Source: Tricholoma matsutake
Taxonomy: Eukaryota; Basidiomycota; Agaricomycetes; Agaricales; Tricholomataceae
Assembly (NCBI GenBank): GCA_026075535.2
Contig: AP026549.1
Span: 620,001-684,000 of the forward strand
Direction: 5' to 3'
Length of the DNA stretch: 64,000 bases
Part shown: in pieces, positions 33,894 to 45,964 of the stretch
Layout: every line of letters begins with the position of its first letter
Numbering within the stretch: position 1 is the stretch's first letter
Made by a program: the position numbers and the translations under genes
Notes under the pieces: model-generated
The model's database searches: none
Seen by the model: only the letters and a program-made list of their open reading frames with translations
Told to the model about the DNA's origin: nothing

Positions 33894-35004
33894 TCAAAGA
33901 AAGACGAAATGTTTAGGGTCCAAGGCCTTTGTAAACATGTCAGCGACATTATTACTGTTAAGGGCGAAGCCTCAACCACTCGATCTAGTCAATGTCATTC
34001 GACAAGGTGCTCCCTCAACGAGTCGTTCGGCACTAGTCTTACTTGGAGCGTCCGACATAAGAGAGATAGTGCACTCTAGCAGGCCTTCTGCATAGAGTCA
34101 TTCAGGTTCACGCACTAAGGGGCTTCCTTAGTGGTTTTGAGTAAGTTCGCGAGTTCACAAGTTAAGGCTGTAGATTGCCTAGATCTAAACTAAGGACATC
34201 CCTACTACGAGTTGCAGTACTTATACTACGAGGGAGGTCCTTATCGTCCAATTGGAAAGATAGATGCATATCAAGTAAGAATAGAAACAATAGACCTCAT
34301 GCCTTGCATGAGGCGTCCGATGTCACTGAGTGCTGTGGTGCAGCATGTCGATCGTGAGAGTCCGACGTCATGGACCTCATGTCAGGGGGCTGTCATATCA
34401 CAGCATGTGTGGGAGTGGGTTCGGGTGCATGGAGTCACCATGCATCAAGGGTGCCTTCCATGGGAAGGGGATCAAATGCATGCAGTCGGCATGCATTGTG
34501 TGTGTGTCTGATGTCAAGGACATTCCCTAGGCATGAATCATGGAGTGCCTCCTGTCTGGAGGGGATCATTGGGTCGGTTGGGTCGGTCGGGTTCCATGAG
34601 TTACAAGGAAAATTGTAACAATTACAGGTGTTGATGTAATCAATAGTGAGGTTGCCTGATTGGACGCACTCACATAGAAAGTGGTATTTAATGTTGATGT
34701 GCTTAACACAAGAGTGAAGTAATGGGTCCTCGGATAATGTCTTGGTAGTGTTGTTGTTGCAAAAAATAGTGGTAGGGGAATTTTGATGAAAGTCAATAGC
34801 ATGTAGTAGAGTACGCAACCATATACACTCCTTCACAGTCTCAAATGTTGCAATGTATCCCACCTCACAAGTAGATGCTGCCACAACCTTCTGTTTGCAT
34901 GCTGCCCAAGATACCACACCCGAGCCAAGGGAGCACATGTAGCCCCCAACACTATGATGAGTGTCAAGGCAATTAGCCCAGTTGGAGTCACTATAAGCAC
35001 TCAA
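33894..35004 (-). pseudogene. RNase H of copia-2, interrupted by a solo LTR
   Basis: The reverse-strand frame reads YSDSNWANCLDTHHSVGGYM, VSWAACKQKVVAASTCEVGYIA and KHINIKYHFLCE, then LTIDYINTC. It is split by the LTR at 33956-34620 and resumes as NNVADMFTKALDPKHFVFL with its stop at 33894. Joining across the LTR with one target copy gives a continuous frame, so RNase H was open when the LTR arrived. The Asp/Glu/Asp/Asp ligands appear partly changed (STCEVGYIA for STAEAEYVA). Confidence 0.85.
33956..34620. repeat. Solo LTR with 5-bp target duplication
   Basis: 665 bp, TGTTAAGGGCG...AATTGTAACA, flanked by perfect ATTAC duplicates at 33951-33955 and 34621-34625. It contains no coding motif. 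It is a different family from the TGATAGG LTRs, with a GGTCGG-rich end near 34570-34590. Element orientation cannot be decided. Confidence 0.9.
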
Positions 35005-36169
35005 GATAATGGGAAGATGACCACCCAGATGAAGCTTCAGGTCTCTAGTTCCCTTTAGGTATCAAACCAGCCATATAGTGGCATTCCAGTGTTCAAGCGA
35101 GTATGAGTCAAGATACTGAGAGAGAGCTGTTGTACTGCATAAGAAATATCAGGACAAGTAGATATTGCCAGGTAAACCAAACATCCAATAAGGGAGCAGT
35201 AAGGGTGTTTGGCAAGAGGTTCCTGGTATCCAGTGACATGGTCTGCTGATCAAGGTCTCATAGTTTCAAACCAGGCTCTAGGGGAGCAGAAACTGCATGA
35301 GCATCCTTTTGACTGAACTGCTCCACAATTTTGTCAATAACTGCAGTTAGTGAGAGTGCTACAGTATGTGCATCTCATTCCCAAGTGACAGCAATACCCA
35401 TAATAAAGTGTGCTGTCCCCAATTCAGATATGATCCATACCTCACGCATTTGGCCTTTAAAATGCTCATTTTCATCCTTGGAGTCAGTGATGACTCAGTG
35501 ATGACTAAATAATCATCAATGTGGACAGCAGCAATTATTGTACCAGTGTTGGTTTTGCAGTAATATGTAGGTACAGGATTCGCAAGAAAGATGGGTGAAT
35601 TCCCAATTGAGCATCTGTGCATTGAGAGTCTGATTCCAAATATGTCTGCTCTGCTTCATACTGTACAGGCCACACTGGAACCGCCAAACCCAGTCCTCCT
35701 TGCCTGGCTCCTCAAATCCTGTAGGCTGCTGCATATATTGAATTTTGTCGTCCAGGAGTAAGCCATAGAGAAAAGTGGTTTTTATATCAATCTGTTGTGC
35801 ATCCCATCAGAGAGAGGCAGTGATGTGTAAGAGAATTCACCAAGATTCCATGCACATGGTTGGTGAGGTGGTTTTAGTGTAGTGCCTGCCATAAATCTGC
35901 TCATGACCTCTGAAAACAAGGCATACCTTCCACCTAATAGTGGTGCCCACTTCATCACACTTGATGTGGAAGACAGGTTTCCCACATCTGATACGCTTCC
36001 CTGGTGGAACCTCAGACCAAGGTATCAACTTATAGACTCCCATCTCCTTCAATGAGTTCAATTCATCATGGTATCCATGTTCCCAACATGCTGCATCAGC
36101 TGAGTTCTTGGCCTCATCCCAAGTTTTCAGCTCATCCTCAAATTGAAGTGATTCTGGATCAAAATCCAC
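35005..36169 (-). pseudogene. Reverse transcriptase of copia-2
   Basis: The copia RT domain starts with EHGYHDELNSLKEMGVYKL, PPGKRIRCGKPVFHIK and EQIYGRHYTKT at 35837-36169. After shifts it continues as QQPTGFEEPGKEDWVWRF, LYSMKQSRHIWNQTLN, VHIDDYLVI (YVDD-type box with His for Tyr) and PDISYAVQQLSQYL. The tether runs straight into RNase H. Several frame changes and stops, for example before 35837 and near 35516, make it inactive. Confidence 0.85.
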
Positions 36170-36562
36170 TATGTCTGAAATCAGGGCCTGAAGTTAATGC
36201 ACCTGACTGCGCAGATCAAGATTATAAAATCATTGGCGAAGTTCTTCCATGACATTATGATCATGATCAGTGGACTGATCTGGGACATGATCTGATCTGG
36301 CAGCCCGATGCTCCTGCCACACCTCTTTGACCTGAGCAGCACTTTCCAGAGAGTCTCGCACAGCAACAGCAGTTCTGGTAACTGCAGGGCCACCATTGGG
36401 ATTCTTCTCAGTGGGTATCAGCAAGTGGGTTGACCGACATATTGGCTGGGCTGGTGGTGGTACCGGTGGGGCAGTATTATGAGAATGCATGTCAGGGACA
36501 GCAGAATTGTGAAAAGACTCATCATCAACATCATTTTGTAAGATGGGACCCAGGAGTGGGGG

Positions 36563-37922
36563 TCAGCTCCCAATGGAGTCAATATTTGCATCCTCCTCTA
36601 ACACAGTGGGTGGGGGTGGTAAATGGCCATCATGGCTCTCAAGGAATCTGACATGATATGAACTATGGACCTTATGCGTTGTGTGGTCATAACATTGATA
36701 TGACTTCAATTTCTGGTCATAACCTCTCAAGATGCATTCAAACATCTTGGGATTATCCTTCTTGGGGATAAGCACAAATGCCCTGCATCCAATTTTGCAG
36801 AGGTAAGAGTAGTCAGGTTTTCTCTCATACCATAATTCCCAAGGTGTTAGGCCTGCAAGGGAACATGTTGTAGTCTTGGCATGAATGAGCAGCCATGAGG
36901 TAGAATTTGTCCCACAGATAAGAGGGCAGTCCTGTGTAAATTTGCATTGTGTGCACTTTAGCCATTAGTGTTCTATGCATTTGCTCAACACATCCTATAT
37001 GTGCAGAGGTGAGGAGCTGTGAAGTGTTGATCAGTACCCCGAGTCTTCAACCAACTCTCCATTTCATCTGATTTAAGTTCACCATTATCAGTGATATAGG
37101 TTCTGACCTTGAGTTCAGTCCAGTTCTCCTGAGTGAGCTCCCAAGTCCTGAGTTCAGAGAAAGCATTGTTTTTATTTTGTAAGGGTATAGACCATGGGAA
37201 GGAAGGGTAGTCATCTATTATATCCATGATATAGTGGTTGCCAGCTCGCAACATCACAGCATGTGGCCCAGATAGGTCCACCCACACCTTTTCCAGTTTC
37301 CTTGTCGCTTTATGACCTGGTCCCTCCTGATGTTTCCTAGGAACTGGTGTCTTTGTCTGCTTGCTGAGAACACATGAATCACATTTAGGCAATTTTGGTA
37401 AAGAGGCAAGTGGTGCACCAGTGAGAGTGCCCTTATTGGTCATATCCCAGAGAGCCTGGTAGTTTGCGTGACCCAGATGGTGATGCCAAGTTTTGAGAGT
37501 AGGGGACTTGTGAACTATGAGTGCATGATCAACCTTGGCTGATAGAATATTGAGTGTGTAAAGTTTCCTAGAGAGGCATGAGCCACAAGCCAGAGGACTT
37601 GTCAGTGACCCAACAGGTGTCAGCATCAAAATGAGCAACAGCATTAGAGTCAACTGCAAGTGTGCCCACTGATATTAACTGGACTGAGAGCATTATGTAA
37701 GACAATTGATGTGCCCCATGCTATTTTAAACTGTATATCTCTGACACTGATGGCAGCAATAGATGAACCACTGATGCCTTTGACCAAACAAGGTGGAATA
37801 GGTCGTAGGGTAAGAAAATCAGATCTGTTGGGGGATATATGGACCATTGCTCCAGAGTAAATAATAAAGGAAAGACTGTCTAAGGTAACATGTGAGCGAC
37901 GAGTCCAGTTAAGGGGCTCCAC
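36563..37922 (-). pseudogene. Protease and integrase of copia-2
   Basis: The protease region 37650-37922 reads IIYSGAMVHISPN, where copia proteases have D-S-G-A, so the catalytic Asp is replaced by Tyr. GAG-pre-integrase follows: WHHHLGHANYQAL and CDSCVLSKQTK form the HHCC zinc finger. The integrase core has VDLSGPHAVM and ITDNGELKSDE with two Asp. Beyond 36985 the frame breaks. The integrase tail (FECILRGYDQKLKSYQCYD, SYHVRFLES) lies at 36563-36775 in another frame. Confidence 0.85.
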
Positions 37923-38084
37923 AGTGAGAGCAATGTCAGCGAGGGGTGAAGTATGGTGCTTCCAGTCAATGGTAGTAGTAGGCTCCTCCTTAACAGCAAC
38001 CCAGCCCTCATACTCTATGATGTCAGGGGAGTTGACAGGAAAAGGATCATGAGCTAGTCTTGCAAATTCTAGCCCAGGCAGGGT

Positions 38085-38931
38085 TTATGCATCAGGGTCA
38101 ATCATGACAGTGAATGCTTGACCATTAATATCCTTTACAGTGACAGGGACCTTGGGGGCACTAGTGGGCAATGGTTTCTTCTCATGAGCCGCCTTGCACC
38201 TGCTTCCCACAGTTTGTGTTGGTATGTTAGGGAACTCAGAAAGCTTGGGCTGTGCTGCAAGAGCAGTGTGGGTTTTAGAATCATTGCGGTGATCATTCTC
38301 AAGTAAGTACTGCTCATTCTCCAGGAATAACTGGATATCCTTAGAGTCATATGGAGCTTCGATAGAGGAAGCAGTGATGTCTTGGGAAATAATGGAGTGG
38401 GCATGGGGAAGATTATCACTTAGGGAATTTAGGAGAACAATGCAGTAGAGGTCAGGTTTTATGTCACCCATGGCAAAGGCACATCTGATCAACACACAAA
38501 TCTTTTCTGCTGTCTCAGGGAGTGGTGTGTCCTTTGTGCATTGAATGGAAAGAACTTGTTGCAGAAGCTGGACCTGGTGAACTGGACCCTCCTTCTGATG
38601 GTGGTCCTGAAGAATCTTCCAATTGATCTCAGGGCCCTTCTTTATGTCCAGGAATTGTTGCTCGGAGGAAGAAACACTGGACACAATAAAAGCATATGCG
38701 AGGTGGGAATTCACCCTCCAGTTGGCAAGCGCACAGAGTTCAGTAGAAGTGGGCTCAGGTACATATATCACCCACAACATACTTGTAAAGGCCATTTAAA
38801 GACAAAGCAATAATGATTTCCTTGTACCATTCTTTGTAATTGGATTTGAGTTTGTCGAACTTCTCCCTGGTATATTGTACAGAAGGTTTGATAAGAGAAA
38901 TGGATGGGGGGTCAATAGTATCGGTACCCAT
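38085..38931 (-). pseudogene. Gag of copia-2
   Basis: The ATG at 38931 begins a copia-type gag (KSNYKEWYKEIIIALSLNGL). A shift near 38780 leads to the longer frame ending at 38085, with NWRVNSHLAYAFI, QFLDIKKGPEINWKILQDHH and LPETAEKICVLIRCAF. No zinc knuckle was found. 5' of the ATG no LTR or primer site is visible, only repeat DNA, so the element is 5'-truncated. Confidence 0.75.
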
Positions 38932-39159
38932 GGTAGAAAATTGAGGTTAGTGGACAATGAATTGTCAAAGGGAGAATAGGGAAATGTGATGGTAGATGAG
39001 CAGGATTTGTGAAAGACAAAGGGCTGATCCAAGATCAAAATAGTTGGGGAAATGGATCAAAAGATATGATGTAGTGGGGCATCTGAGAGGGCAAGATAGT
39101 CTTTGTAAAAAAAAATTAACAAAAGCAAGGTCAGTCAAACCAAGTCAATAGCACCTTGT

Positions 39160-39870
39160 TACACAGGAAGCCAAGCAGACCCATTTGCAGGGACATGGGT
39201 AGGTCAACTTTTTGGTCAGTAGCAAAGTACAGACTTAGGGCAGGTCTTCTTGGTAATGAAGTGTTGTCAGTAACATGTCAATAACAAATTGTAATAAAGT
39301 CAGTAGCATGTCAATAACAAATTATAATGGAGTAAGTTACATGTCAATACAAATTTGTAATGAAGTCATTAACATGTCAATAACAAATGGTAATGAAGGT
39401 AAGTAACATGTCAATACAAATAAGTTACATGTTCAATACAAATTTGTAATGAAGTAAGTAACATGTCCATAACAAATTTGTAATAAAGTAAGTTACGTGT
39501 TCAATATAAATTTGTAATGAAGTAAGTAACATGTCAATAACAAAATTGTAATAAAGTAAGTTACATGTTCAATACAAATTTTTAATGAAGTAAGTAACAT
39601 GTCAATAACAAATTGTTTCACAGGAAGCCAAGCAGACCCATTGCAGGGACATGGGTAGGTCAACTTTTTGTCAGTAGCAAAGTACAGATTTAGGGCAGGT
39701 ATTCTTGGTAATGAAGTGTTGTCAGTAACATGTCAATAACAAATTGTAATGAGTTCAGTAGCATGTCAGTAACAAATTGTAATGGAGTAAGTTACATGGC
39801 AATACAAATTCGTAATGAATTCATTAACATGTCAATAGCCAATGGTAATGAAGGTAAGTAACACCAAACT
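39160..39870. repeat. Nested tandem repeats
   Basis: Many imperfect copies of a unit of roughly 35-40 bp (agtaacatgtcaataacaaa plus ttgtaatga). On top of that, a segment starting CACAGGAAGCCAAGCAGACC near 39160 recurs near 39612 with its flanking units, about 450 bp apart. No protein-coding signal. Confidence 0.85.
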
Positions 39871-40475
39871 GACACCCTTATCTATTGCTCAACCTGAGCT
39901 TGTTCACTGATTCTGAAAAGCATTCAGACAAATGGATGAGAGCAGAATAGCCATTATTTATATCATATAATTAGATTCAAGAATCCACAGCAAGGGTTTA
40001 AAAAAGCTACAATAAATGAGGATATTGAAATAATGACAAGTGAAATAACACTAATGTGTTCCTCAGAAAGTATCTAATTGAGTAAAGAACATACAAAATC
40101 CACTTATGATTTTGAGGAGCCAAAGGTCCCTCAAAAACCAGCTCATTGTGTAAAATAACATACAAAAGTCCACCTATGTTTCTGAGGATCTGAAGGTTCC
40201 TCAGAAACTATCTCATTGAATAAATCAAAACCAAGCTGCCCATGCCTTTGGCCAGGAGAGTGAGCAACACAAATATAATGGGGTGAATAAGATACAAAAA
40301 TCCACACATGTTGCTGAGGAGCTGAAGGTTCCTCAGAAACTATCTCATTGATTAAATCCAAAATGAGCTGTCCATGCCTTTGTCCAGCTGAGTGAGCAAT
40401 GTGAATGAACACATCTTCTGAGGAGCCAAAGGTTCCTCAGAAACTATCAAATTGATTAAATAACATACAAAATCC
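39871..40475. repeat. Second tandem-repeat block
   Basis: From about 40080 a unit of roughly 130 bp, with ggttcctcagaaactatctc as its best-kept part, is repeated three to four times with partial units at the edges. On the reverse strand two units encode a repeated peptide (GQRHGQL..DL.NEIVSEEPS), probably only because the unit lacks stops. Confidence 0.75.
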
Positions 40476-41318
40476 ACTGATATGTTTTGAAACTTTGTGG
40501 ACCATGTTAGCACTTGCAGCAACCATGGGACATGCGACAGATGGATGTAAAGGGTGTGTACCTGAATGGTTGGCTAAAAGAGGAAATTTACATGAAGCAG
40601 CCAGCAGGATTTGATGATGAGTTTGCCAATTAGTGAGGCCACTCTACAGACTCAAGCAAGCCAGAAATGATGGAACAATGAGTTTGATGGCACGATGAAG
40701 GATCTGTCATACATGAACACCTGATCAGACTATTGCTGCTATGTTAGGCGACAGGGGGAGAACTTCACAATTGTTCTTGTGTGAGTGGATGATCTTGTCT
40801 CATTCACAAATAGTCCTGCTGAGAGCGATCACATCGAAGAAGAACTCAAATCAAAATTCAAAATCAAAATTCTTGCTGAGCCATCATTACTTTTGGGGAT
40901 GAAAATCTCATGGGACAAGGAGCTGAAAGTTATCACATTATCACAGACACACTACATTGACAAAATTCTCAAGTGAGTCAGACTACAATGCCAATTGATC
41001 TGAGCATAAATCTAGAATCTGAAGAAGAAGAACATGATCGATCGATTGACAATCAAGCATCAGGCACATATGTGAAGGTGATTGGATCACTAATGTATGC
41101 AGCTATAGGGACATGACCTGACATTACATATGCTGTACACATGCTCGCAAAATTTATGAGGTCACCACAGCCAAGACACTGGACAGCTATCAAGCATGTT
41201 TTTTGATATCTCAAGGGGACATGCACTCATATGCTCACTTATAGCGGATCAGATCAAGAATGGAAGCCAGAACTTAGTATGTATTGTGATGCTGTTCGGG
41301 TTAACTTCAATGCCAATG
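40476..41318 (+). pseudogene. Ty1/copia RT fragment (copia-3)
   Basis: Forward-strand RT pieces in shifting frames: RQMDVKGVYLNGWLKEEIYM and KQPAGFDDEF near 40530, the catalytic region WMDDLVSFTNSPAESDHIEE at 40785, and LLLGMKISWDKELKVITLSQ and THYIDKILK. Then PDITYAVHMLAKFMRSPQ and a truncated RNase H start (MYCDAV) near 41280. Stops and shifts throughout. Both ends are missing; the right end abuts the tyrosine-recombinase element. Confidence 0.8.
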
Positions 41319-43315
41319 ATTGTAAGTTTCTTGCCGAAGAGGGAACCCCTTGACATCTTCACATTTGATCATTGAATTTGGTGCATATTTGCCTGCACTT
41401 TGGTTGATCACCATTCACAACTTCTCTGAGTGCAGTTTAGGCACTGCATGGATAGGCAAAGCATGCATGCCTGGGAGGAGATCTTGGCTGAAAGATCCAG
41501 AGAATCTCCCCTTCAAGCATTCATGGTCTCATTGTTTCCATAAGAACTCGATCTCCTCCATTTTCTGTGGCATGCCCAGCGACTCATTGACCACACTAGG
41601 GTAAGTATCATAATGTGTGTCTGCCAAAGGCCAGAAACCCTCTCACAGGCCTCTGCAGACCAACTCAACAAAAGGACGATTGGGATGGGACTTGAGTAGA
41701 TCTTCAAAACAGTCGACATCAATAGGTGTGATGATCTTGAAAAGCCCAGGGGTTTCCCTGATGGTATTCATTGTCTCCATGTTGGCCAGTTCCCTTTCTG
41801 GTACCATAGGCAGTAGCTTCGTGTATTCAGTCCAATCAGCGAGACATGGAGGTGGAAATGAATTGCCAAAGTTAGCATCCTCCTCGCTGCTCCATAAATT
41901 GTAACGGAGGTACTTTGGTCGCATTCCATAAGCCATGTCAATTCTGCTGAGGGCAGCTATCTTGACAGTGTCCTGACTGTTTGCACTTGATGCAGATGTG
42001 TCTGTATCTGCAAGAACTTGTGGTACTACAGCACCCTCTGGCACTATTGAATCACCTGCATGCCTCGGAGGAGTGATCTTTGGATTGTTCACTGATGGCA
42101 GACCACATAGTTGATCCTCCTTGTATCCCATCTGGGAGAAGGTAAGCGGAGTAGAGGTAGGTGACCTGGCCATGGTCAGTGAGTAGGATTGATTGCCCTC
42201 CTCTGACCATTGCTCTGGCTGCTTTGTCAAAAGTGATAAGCTTGTGGTGTGCACTGAGTTGTTTAGCAGAGAACTCCAATGACATGTAGTCTCCCCATTG
42301 CTGCAGCTCTTCACTTCTGTGCAGGAAAGTGAATATGGTTGCTTTGGAAGCTGCATACCAAGCGACAGTCCAATCGCTGCTCATTTGGACCTTTCTAGCA
42401 GGATCTGTTTTTCCAAGAGATATCTCTGATCCACCGATGTGGCCCACATTCTCTTTAGGAGGGGAAATGTGATGGAGGTTGCTGAAGACGATGTCAAGGT
42501 TGATTGCTTCCCCCTTAAAATTCTGCTTCCACTCTGATTCAGGGAATCCTTGTGGGGCTATGGATCTCTTGTTTGGCGAAGCTAAGGTCCCCCCGGAATA
42601 TGGCAAGCATTTCTCTTGTCTTCTTTTGGCTCTTGTCAACTTCTCTGGCTTCTGCTGCAACCTCAGCAGCATGCCAGGGTAGCTGGGATTGGTAAACATG
42701 TTTCTTCTTGTTTGACTCTCCATCCCCTCTTCTCAATGAAGGGTCACTGTCTGAGCTTGTTGAGTTTGATCGGCTCCATCATCTCTTGTGGAGTAGCTCC
42801 CTGCAAAAATGGCTCAGTTTCCCCCTTTCATGATCTCCCTGTGCATGCTCCATCTCTGTGGTTATCCTGACTGGTGATCCCCTCTCTTCTCTCATGATCG
42901 TCTTGTTCAACTCTTGCTCCCAATCCTCGTTGTTCTGAACCTCTTTGCTGGGTAACGATAATGTTGATGTAGAGAGTATATTCCTCAAGGGTGGCTTGCA
43001 TGATGGGTTCTTTGATGCCTGCATTGTATAATACACACAGGATTTGGTATAAGGTTTCCATTCTCGATGTTTTCTCTTTTCTGAAATCCTGGAGGAGGCT
43101 ATCCATCTTGGAGACGAGATCAGTTTGGAACATATCCCCTTCATGCTTGGGGCTTTGATCACATGTGGGTGACACTTGTTCATGCCTGTCTTGACCTCTG
43201 ACAACTGGGGGTACATTATGTCACCCAGACATTCCAACAGGGACAGCTTTTACTGAAGGGTTATTGGTGCTATTCCCCTTAATCTCATTTCCAGTGATAG
43301 TCCCAGTCGAGATGG
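41319..43315 (-). pseudogene. Tyrosine-recombinase (DIRS-like) retroelement: gag-like region and RT N-terminus
   Basis: Reverse strand. An alpha-helical segment near 43100-42950 (LYQILCVLYNAGIKEP, TLEEYTLYIN) precedes a gag-like domain with GEAINLDIVFSNLHHI, SSDWTVAWYAASKATIFTF and ITFDKAARAMV. It leads, after a linker, into the RT entry region: PIDVDCFEDLLKSHPNRPFV, ELVCRGL and then FSQDLLPGMHALPIHAVPK near 41450. I recall this order (SHPNRP-V-S...GLREGFWP...LLPGM) from Agaricomycete retroelements that carry a tyrosine recombinase. Truncated at 41319 within RT by copia-3 sequence, and cut at its 5' side by the LTR at 43316. Confidence 0.65.
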
Positions 43316-44499
43316 TGATAGGTTGTCCCCTTGGCTCAAAGGCCAATTCACCATTTCAGCCACATTCTAATCATATCAGATAACTCGCACGAGGTCCCAG
43401 AAGCAGCGCGACCACTCCCGACCAAGTCTACCAAGCGCAATATTGTATCAAATGCGATTGAGCATCGTATCAAATGCGGTCGAGCATCGTCAAATGCGAT
43501 CGAGCATCATATCGAACACGATTGAACATTGTTGAATATTGTATCAAATGCAGTCGAGCATTGTCAAACGCGGTCGAGCATCGTTGAGCGTCATCGATTG
43601 CTATCGAGAGACTGAGCGACATCGGGCACCACATTTGTTATCTATATGGTGGAATACCATGCGCCAGGAAGTATTCCAACTCATGCTCAAACCTGCTGAT
43701 AGTAGGTCAGCCTCGTTCCAAGTCCCTATCGTGCACAGAACCCACTGGATGCATTATTGTGAGACTTAGTGCGGTTTATACACAAAGGACAGTCCCCTTT
43801 TAGTTCTATACCCTTTATTACTCTTTCATCATATGATATATATCTCTCTTGTTCGGATTCCAGTCTCCTTTTTGGCCTTGTGCCTTAACTCATATCTTTT
43901 GCCTCATGTTCTACACATGTTCTCTAGCCTTTTTAGGTACTTTCTTTATTTTATATAAAAAGATGTACTAGATACAAAGAAAAAGAAGAAAGTCGTCGTC
44001 TTCCTCCCAGATCACAGTGATTTGAGAGTTCAGTTTAGTCTTATTCAGTCTAAAGTTTGGTGTTTTATGCTAAACTTCCTTGAAATTCCTCACATTACGC
44101 TATTTTTGCTCTCGCTTCCCTCAATTAGCCTTTTCTTCACTTCTACTACTTCCCTGATCTTGCGTCCAAACATATCTGCGCACTCGAAATTCCTCGAAAC
44201 TTCTTTGAAAAATATTGCCACATCTCGAAAAGCATCGCCACATCTTGAAAAGCATTGCCACATCTCGAAAATCATCGCAAAGTCTTGCAAATCATCGCAA
44301 CCCCTCGAAAATCATCGCAAGTCCTCGAAACACATTCTTTTAGCCTCAAACTGCTTTGACAAGCAGTTGTTTTATGACTATTTGACGGTCGGTCTGACAG
44401 GTGACATCTAGAGGGCCTCGCAACCTTCCTCTGACTCATGTTATACCATCTGAAGCCATTTTGTGGGTTTTGTTTGGGTTTCTGGGTTGAGTATCATCA
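43316..44499 (+). repeat. Solo LTR (TGATAGG family)
   Basis: 1184 bp, TGATAGGTTGTC...GAGTATCATCA, flanked by a perfect 4-bp duplication ATGG (43312-43315, 44500-44503). Strongly similar to the reverse-oriented LTR at 48992, and also to 7211. Contains CGA-rich short repeats around 43440-43620 and 44180-44340. Confidence 0.92.
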
Positions 44500-44642
44500 A
44501 TGGTTTGTGTGGATGGTTTGTTTTAGTTGTCCCCTCTAGTCACATTTCCAGTGGTAGATTGATCTTCTCCCAGAGCAACAAATTGTCCGAAGTAGGAGGC
44601 ATGCATATCACTTAACATATGAGGAACAATGTAAGATTTTAT

Positions 44643-44997
44643 AGTTCAAAAATATGAGTGAGTGATGTAGCATGGTGACACTACGAGAGAGTGAGAGTCA
44701 GAGAGACTAAAACTAAAAGAAACCCTTACCTAGGAGAGGGTGAGAGGCAGAGAGATCCTGAAATAGGGGGTGTCTCTGCAGCTCACTTATCTTGCTAGGA
44801 ATAGGGGGTGGAGCACATGATGCAGTCCAAGAAGATTCAGTGTGAACCTTTGAATTGTGTGTGTGGCACTGGATGTGGTTCAGCATGAACCTTTGCTGCA
44901 TGCAGTGCAGAGTGTAACCACACTGTGCTATGAACAGGCGCAAGAATCGCCACAGTACACTGGTTGCCATTGGACTTGTGTAAATGGGCTTTAAACT
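44643..44997 (-). repeat. 355-bp repeat, left inverted copy
   Basis: Reverse complement matches 47167-47520 along its full length. Ends are AGTTTAAAGCCC and TTTGAACT-like, a weak terminal inversion. Both copies keep an open frame containing QRHPLFQDLSASHPLLGKG, but no known domain. Lies beside a copia RNase H scrap. Confidence 0.75.
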
Positions 44998-45215
44998 CAA
45001 AAAGATGATGAATAGCGATTGATGCCATAAGATTTGCTTGGCAGTGGGGGTAGCAGCAACATACTCGGCCTCTGCTGTTGATAATGCAATGGTTGCTTGC
45101 TTATTTGAGCTCCATGATATGGCACTGCCAGCAAGTAAGAATATGTATCTGCTGATGGATTTCCTGTCCAAACTTGATGCCCAGTTGGCTGACATTCACG
45201 CTCCTGAAACCAGGC
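44998..45215 (-). pseudogene. Ty1/copia RNase H scrap
   Basis: Reverse strand: NWASSLDRKSISRYIFLLA, AISWSSNKQATIALSTAEAE, YVAATPTAKQILWHQSLF. This is the copia RNase H core with the STAEAEY motif, ending where the 355-bp repeat begins. Closely resembles copia-4 (54218-54363 and 63482 onward), so it is a fragment of the same family. Confidence 0.8.
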
Positions 45216-45964
45216 TTGGATGAGCTCCTAGGGTTGCTCCACAGACAGTAAAAAAGAGGGGAGCTTCTTGGATGCTGCGGCAATGGCAAAGGCTAGTGGG
45301 GTGGATGAATTGGAACTTTAACGTCTTCCCTATGACTCACCTGGCTCTTAACAATTTTTACCCAAAGATCACTGGGAAAGACCAATCACTGATGAAAATT
45401 TGGGTGAATAACAAAGTTTGGGCTGACCTCATATGGGGTATGAAGCACCTGCATGACTCCCTTGGGGTGAAACTGCTGTCTGCAGTTTCCTGGAACACTG
45501 ATGATGCAGATGAGATGGTCTTCTGTGATGCATGTATGCAGGGGCTTGCCTTTTGGTACCCTAGCCATTGACAAGGGTATTTCTTGCCTGTGCCCCAACA
45601 TCTGACAGGCGAGACCATTTTCTTCTATGAAGCACTGGCAGCCACCAGTGTGGCAGATAACTTATGGGAAAGGGAAGTGCATCACTTGAAAATTGTAGTA
45701 TTCACAGACAGCATGAACACCGTCAACATCTTCAATTCTCTTTGCTGCCAGTCCATGTTCAATCCCCTCCTACATTTCTGTGTGGATACCTGCACCAGCA
45801 ACAAGTTAGACTTGTGCATTCTGCATATCCTGGGTGTGCAAAACAAGGTGGCAGACACAATTTCTTGTGGTCATTTCAAAAAGGCACAGAGACTGGTGCC
45901 TGACTTACAGATCTCAAACTTTCAACCCCTGCACTGTGCAATGTTAGGGGCAACCAAAAAATGA
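45216..45964 (+). pseudogene. RT C-terminus and RNase H of tyrosine-recombinase retroelement
   Basis: Begins inside the RT thumb/connection (RQWQRLVGWMNWNFNVFP, NNFYPKITGK). The RNase H domain follows with all four acidic ligands in place: FCDACMQGLAFW, FFYEALAA, VFTDSMNTVN and KVADTIS. One stop (TAG-like position after WYPSH, near 45569) breaks the frame. It ends AMLGATKK at TGA 45962-45964, overlapping the ATG of the recombinase frame (ATGA). The RT core is missing; its 5' neighbour is unrelated copia DNA. Confidence 0.75.

Noticed and set aside
34435..34600. C-terminal extension of copia-2 RNase H (NSWNPTDPTDPM...)
   Set aside because: It is read-through into the inserted solo LTR. The true C-terminus is on the other side, at 33894-33950.
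39160..39870. CRISPR-like array
   Set aside because: Contiguous degenerate tandem repeats without unique spacers, in a eukaryotic context.
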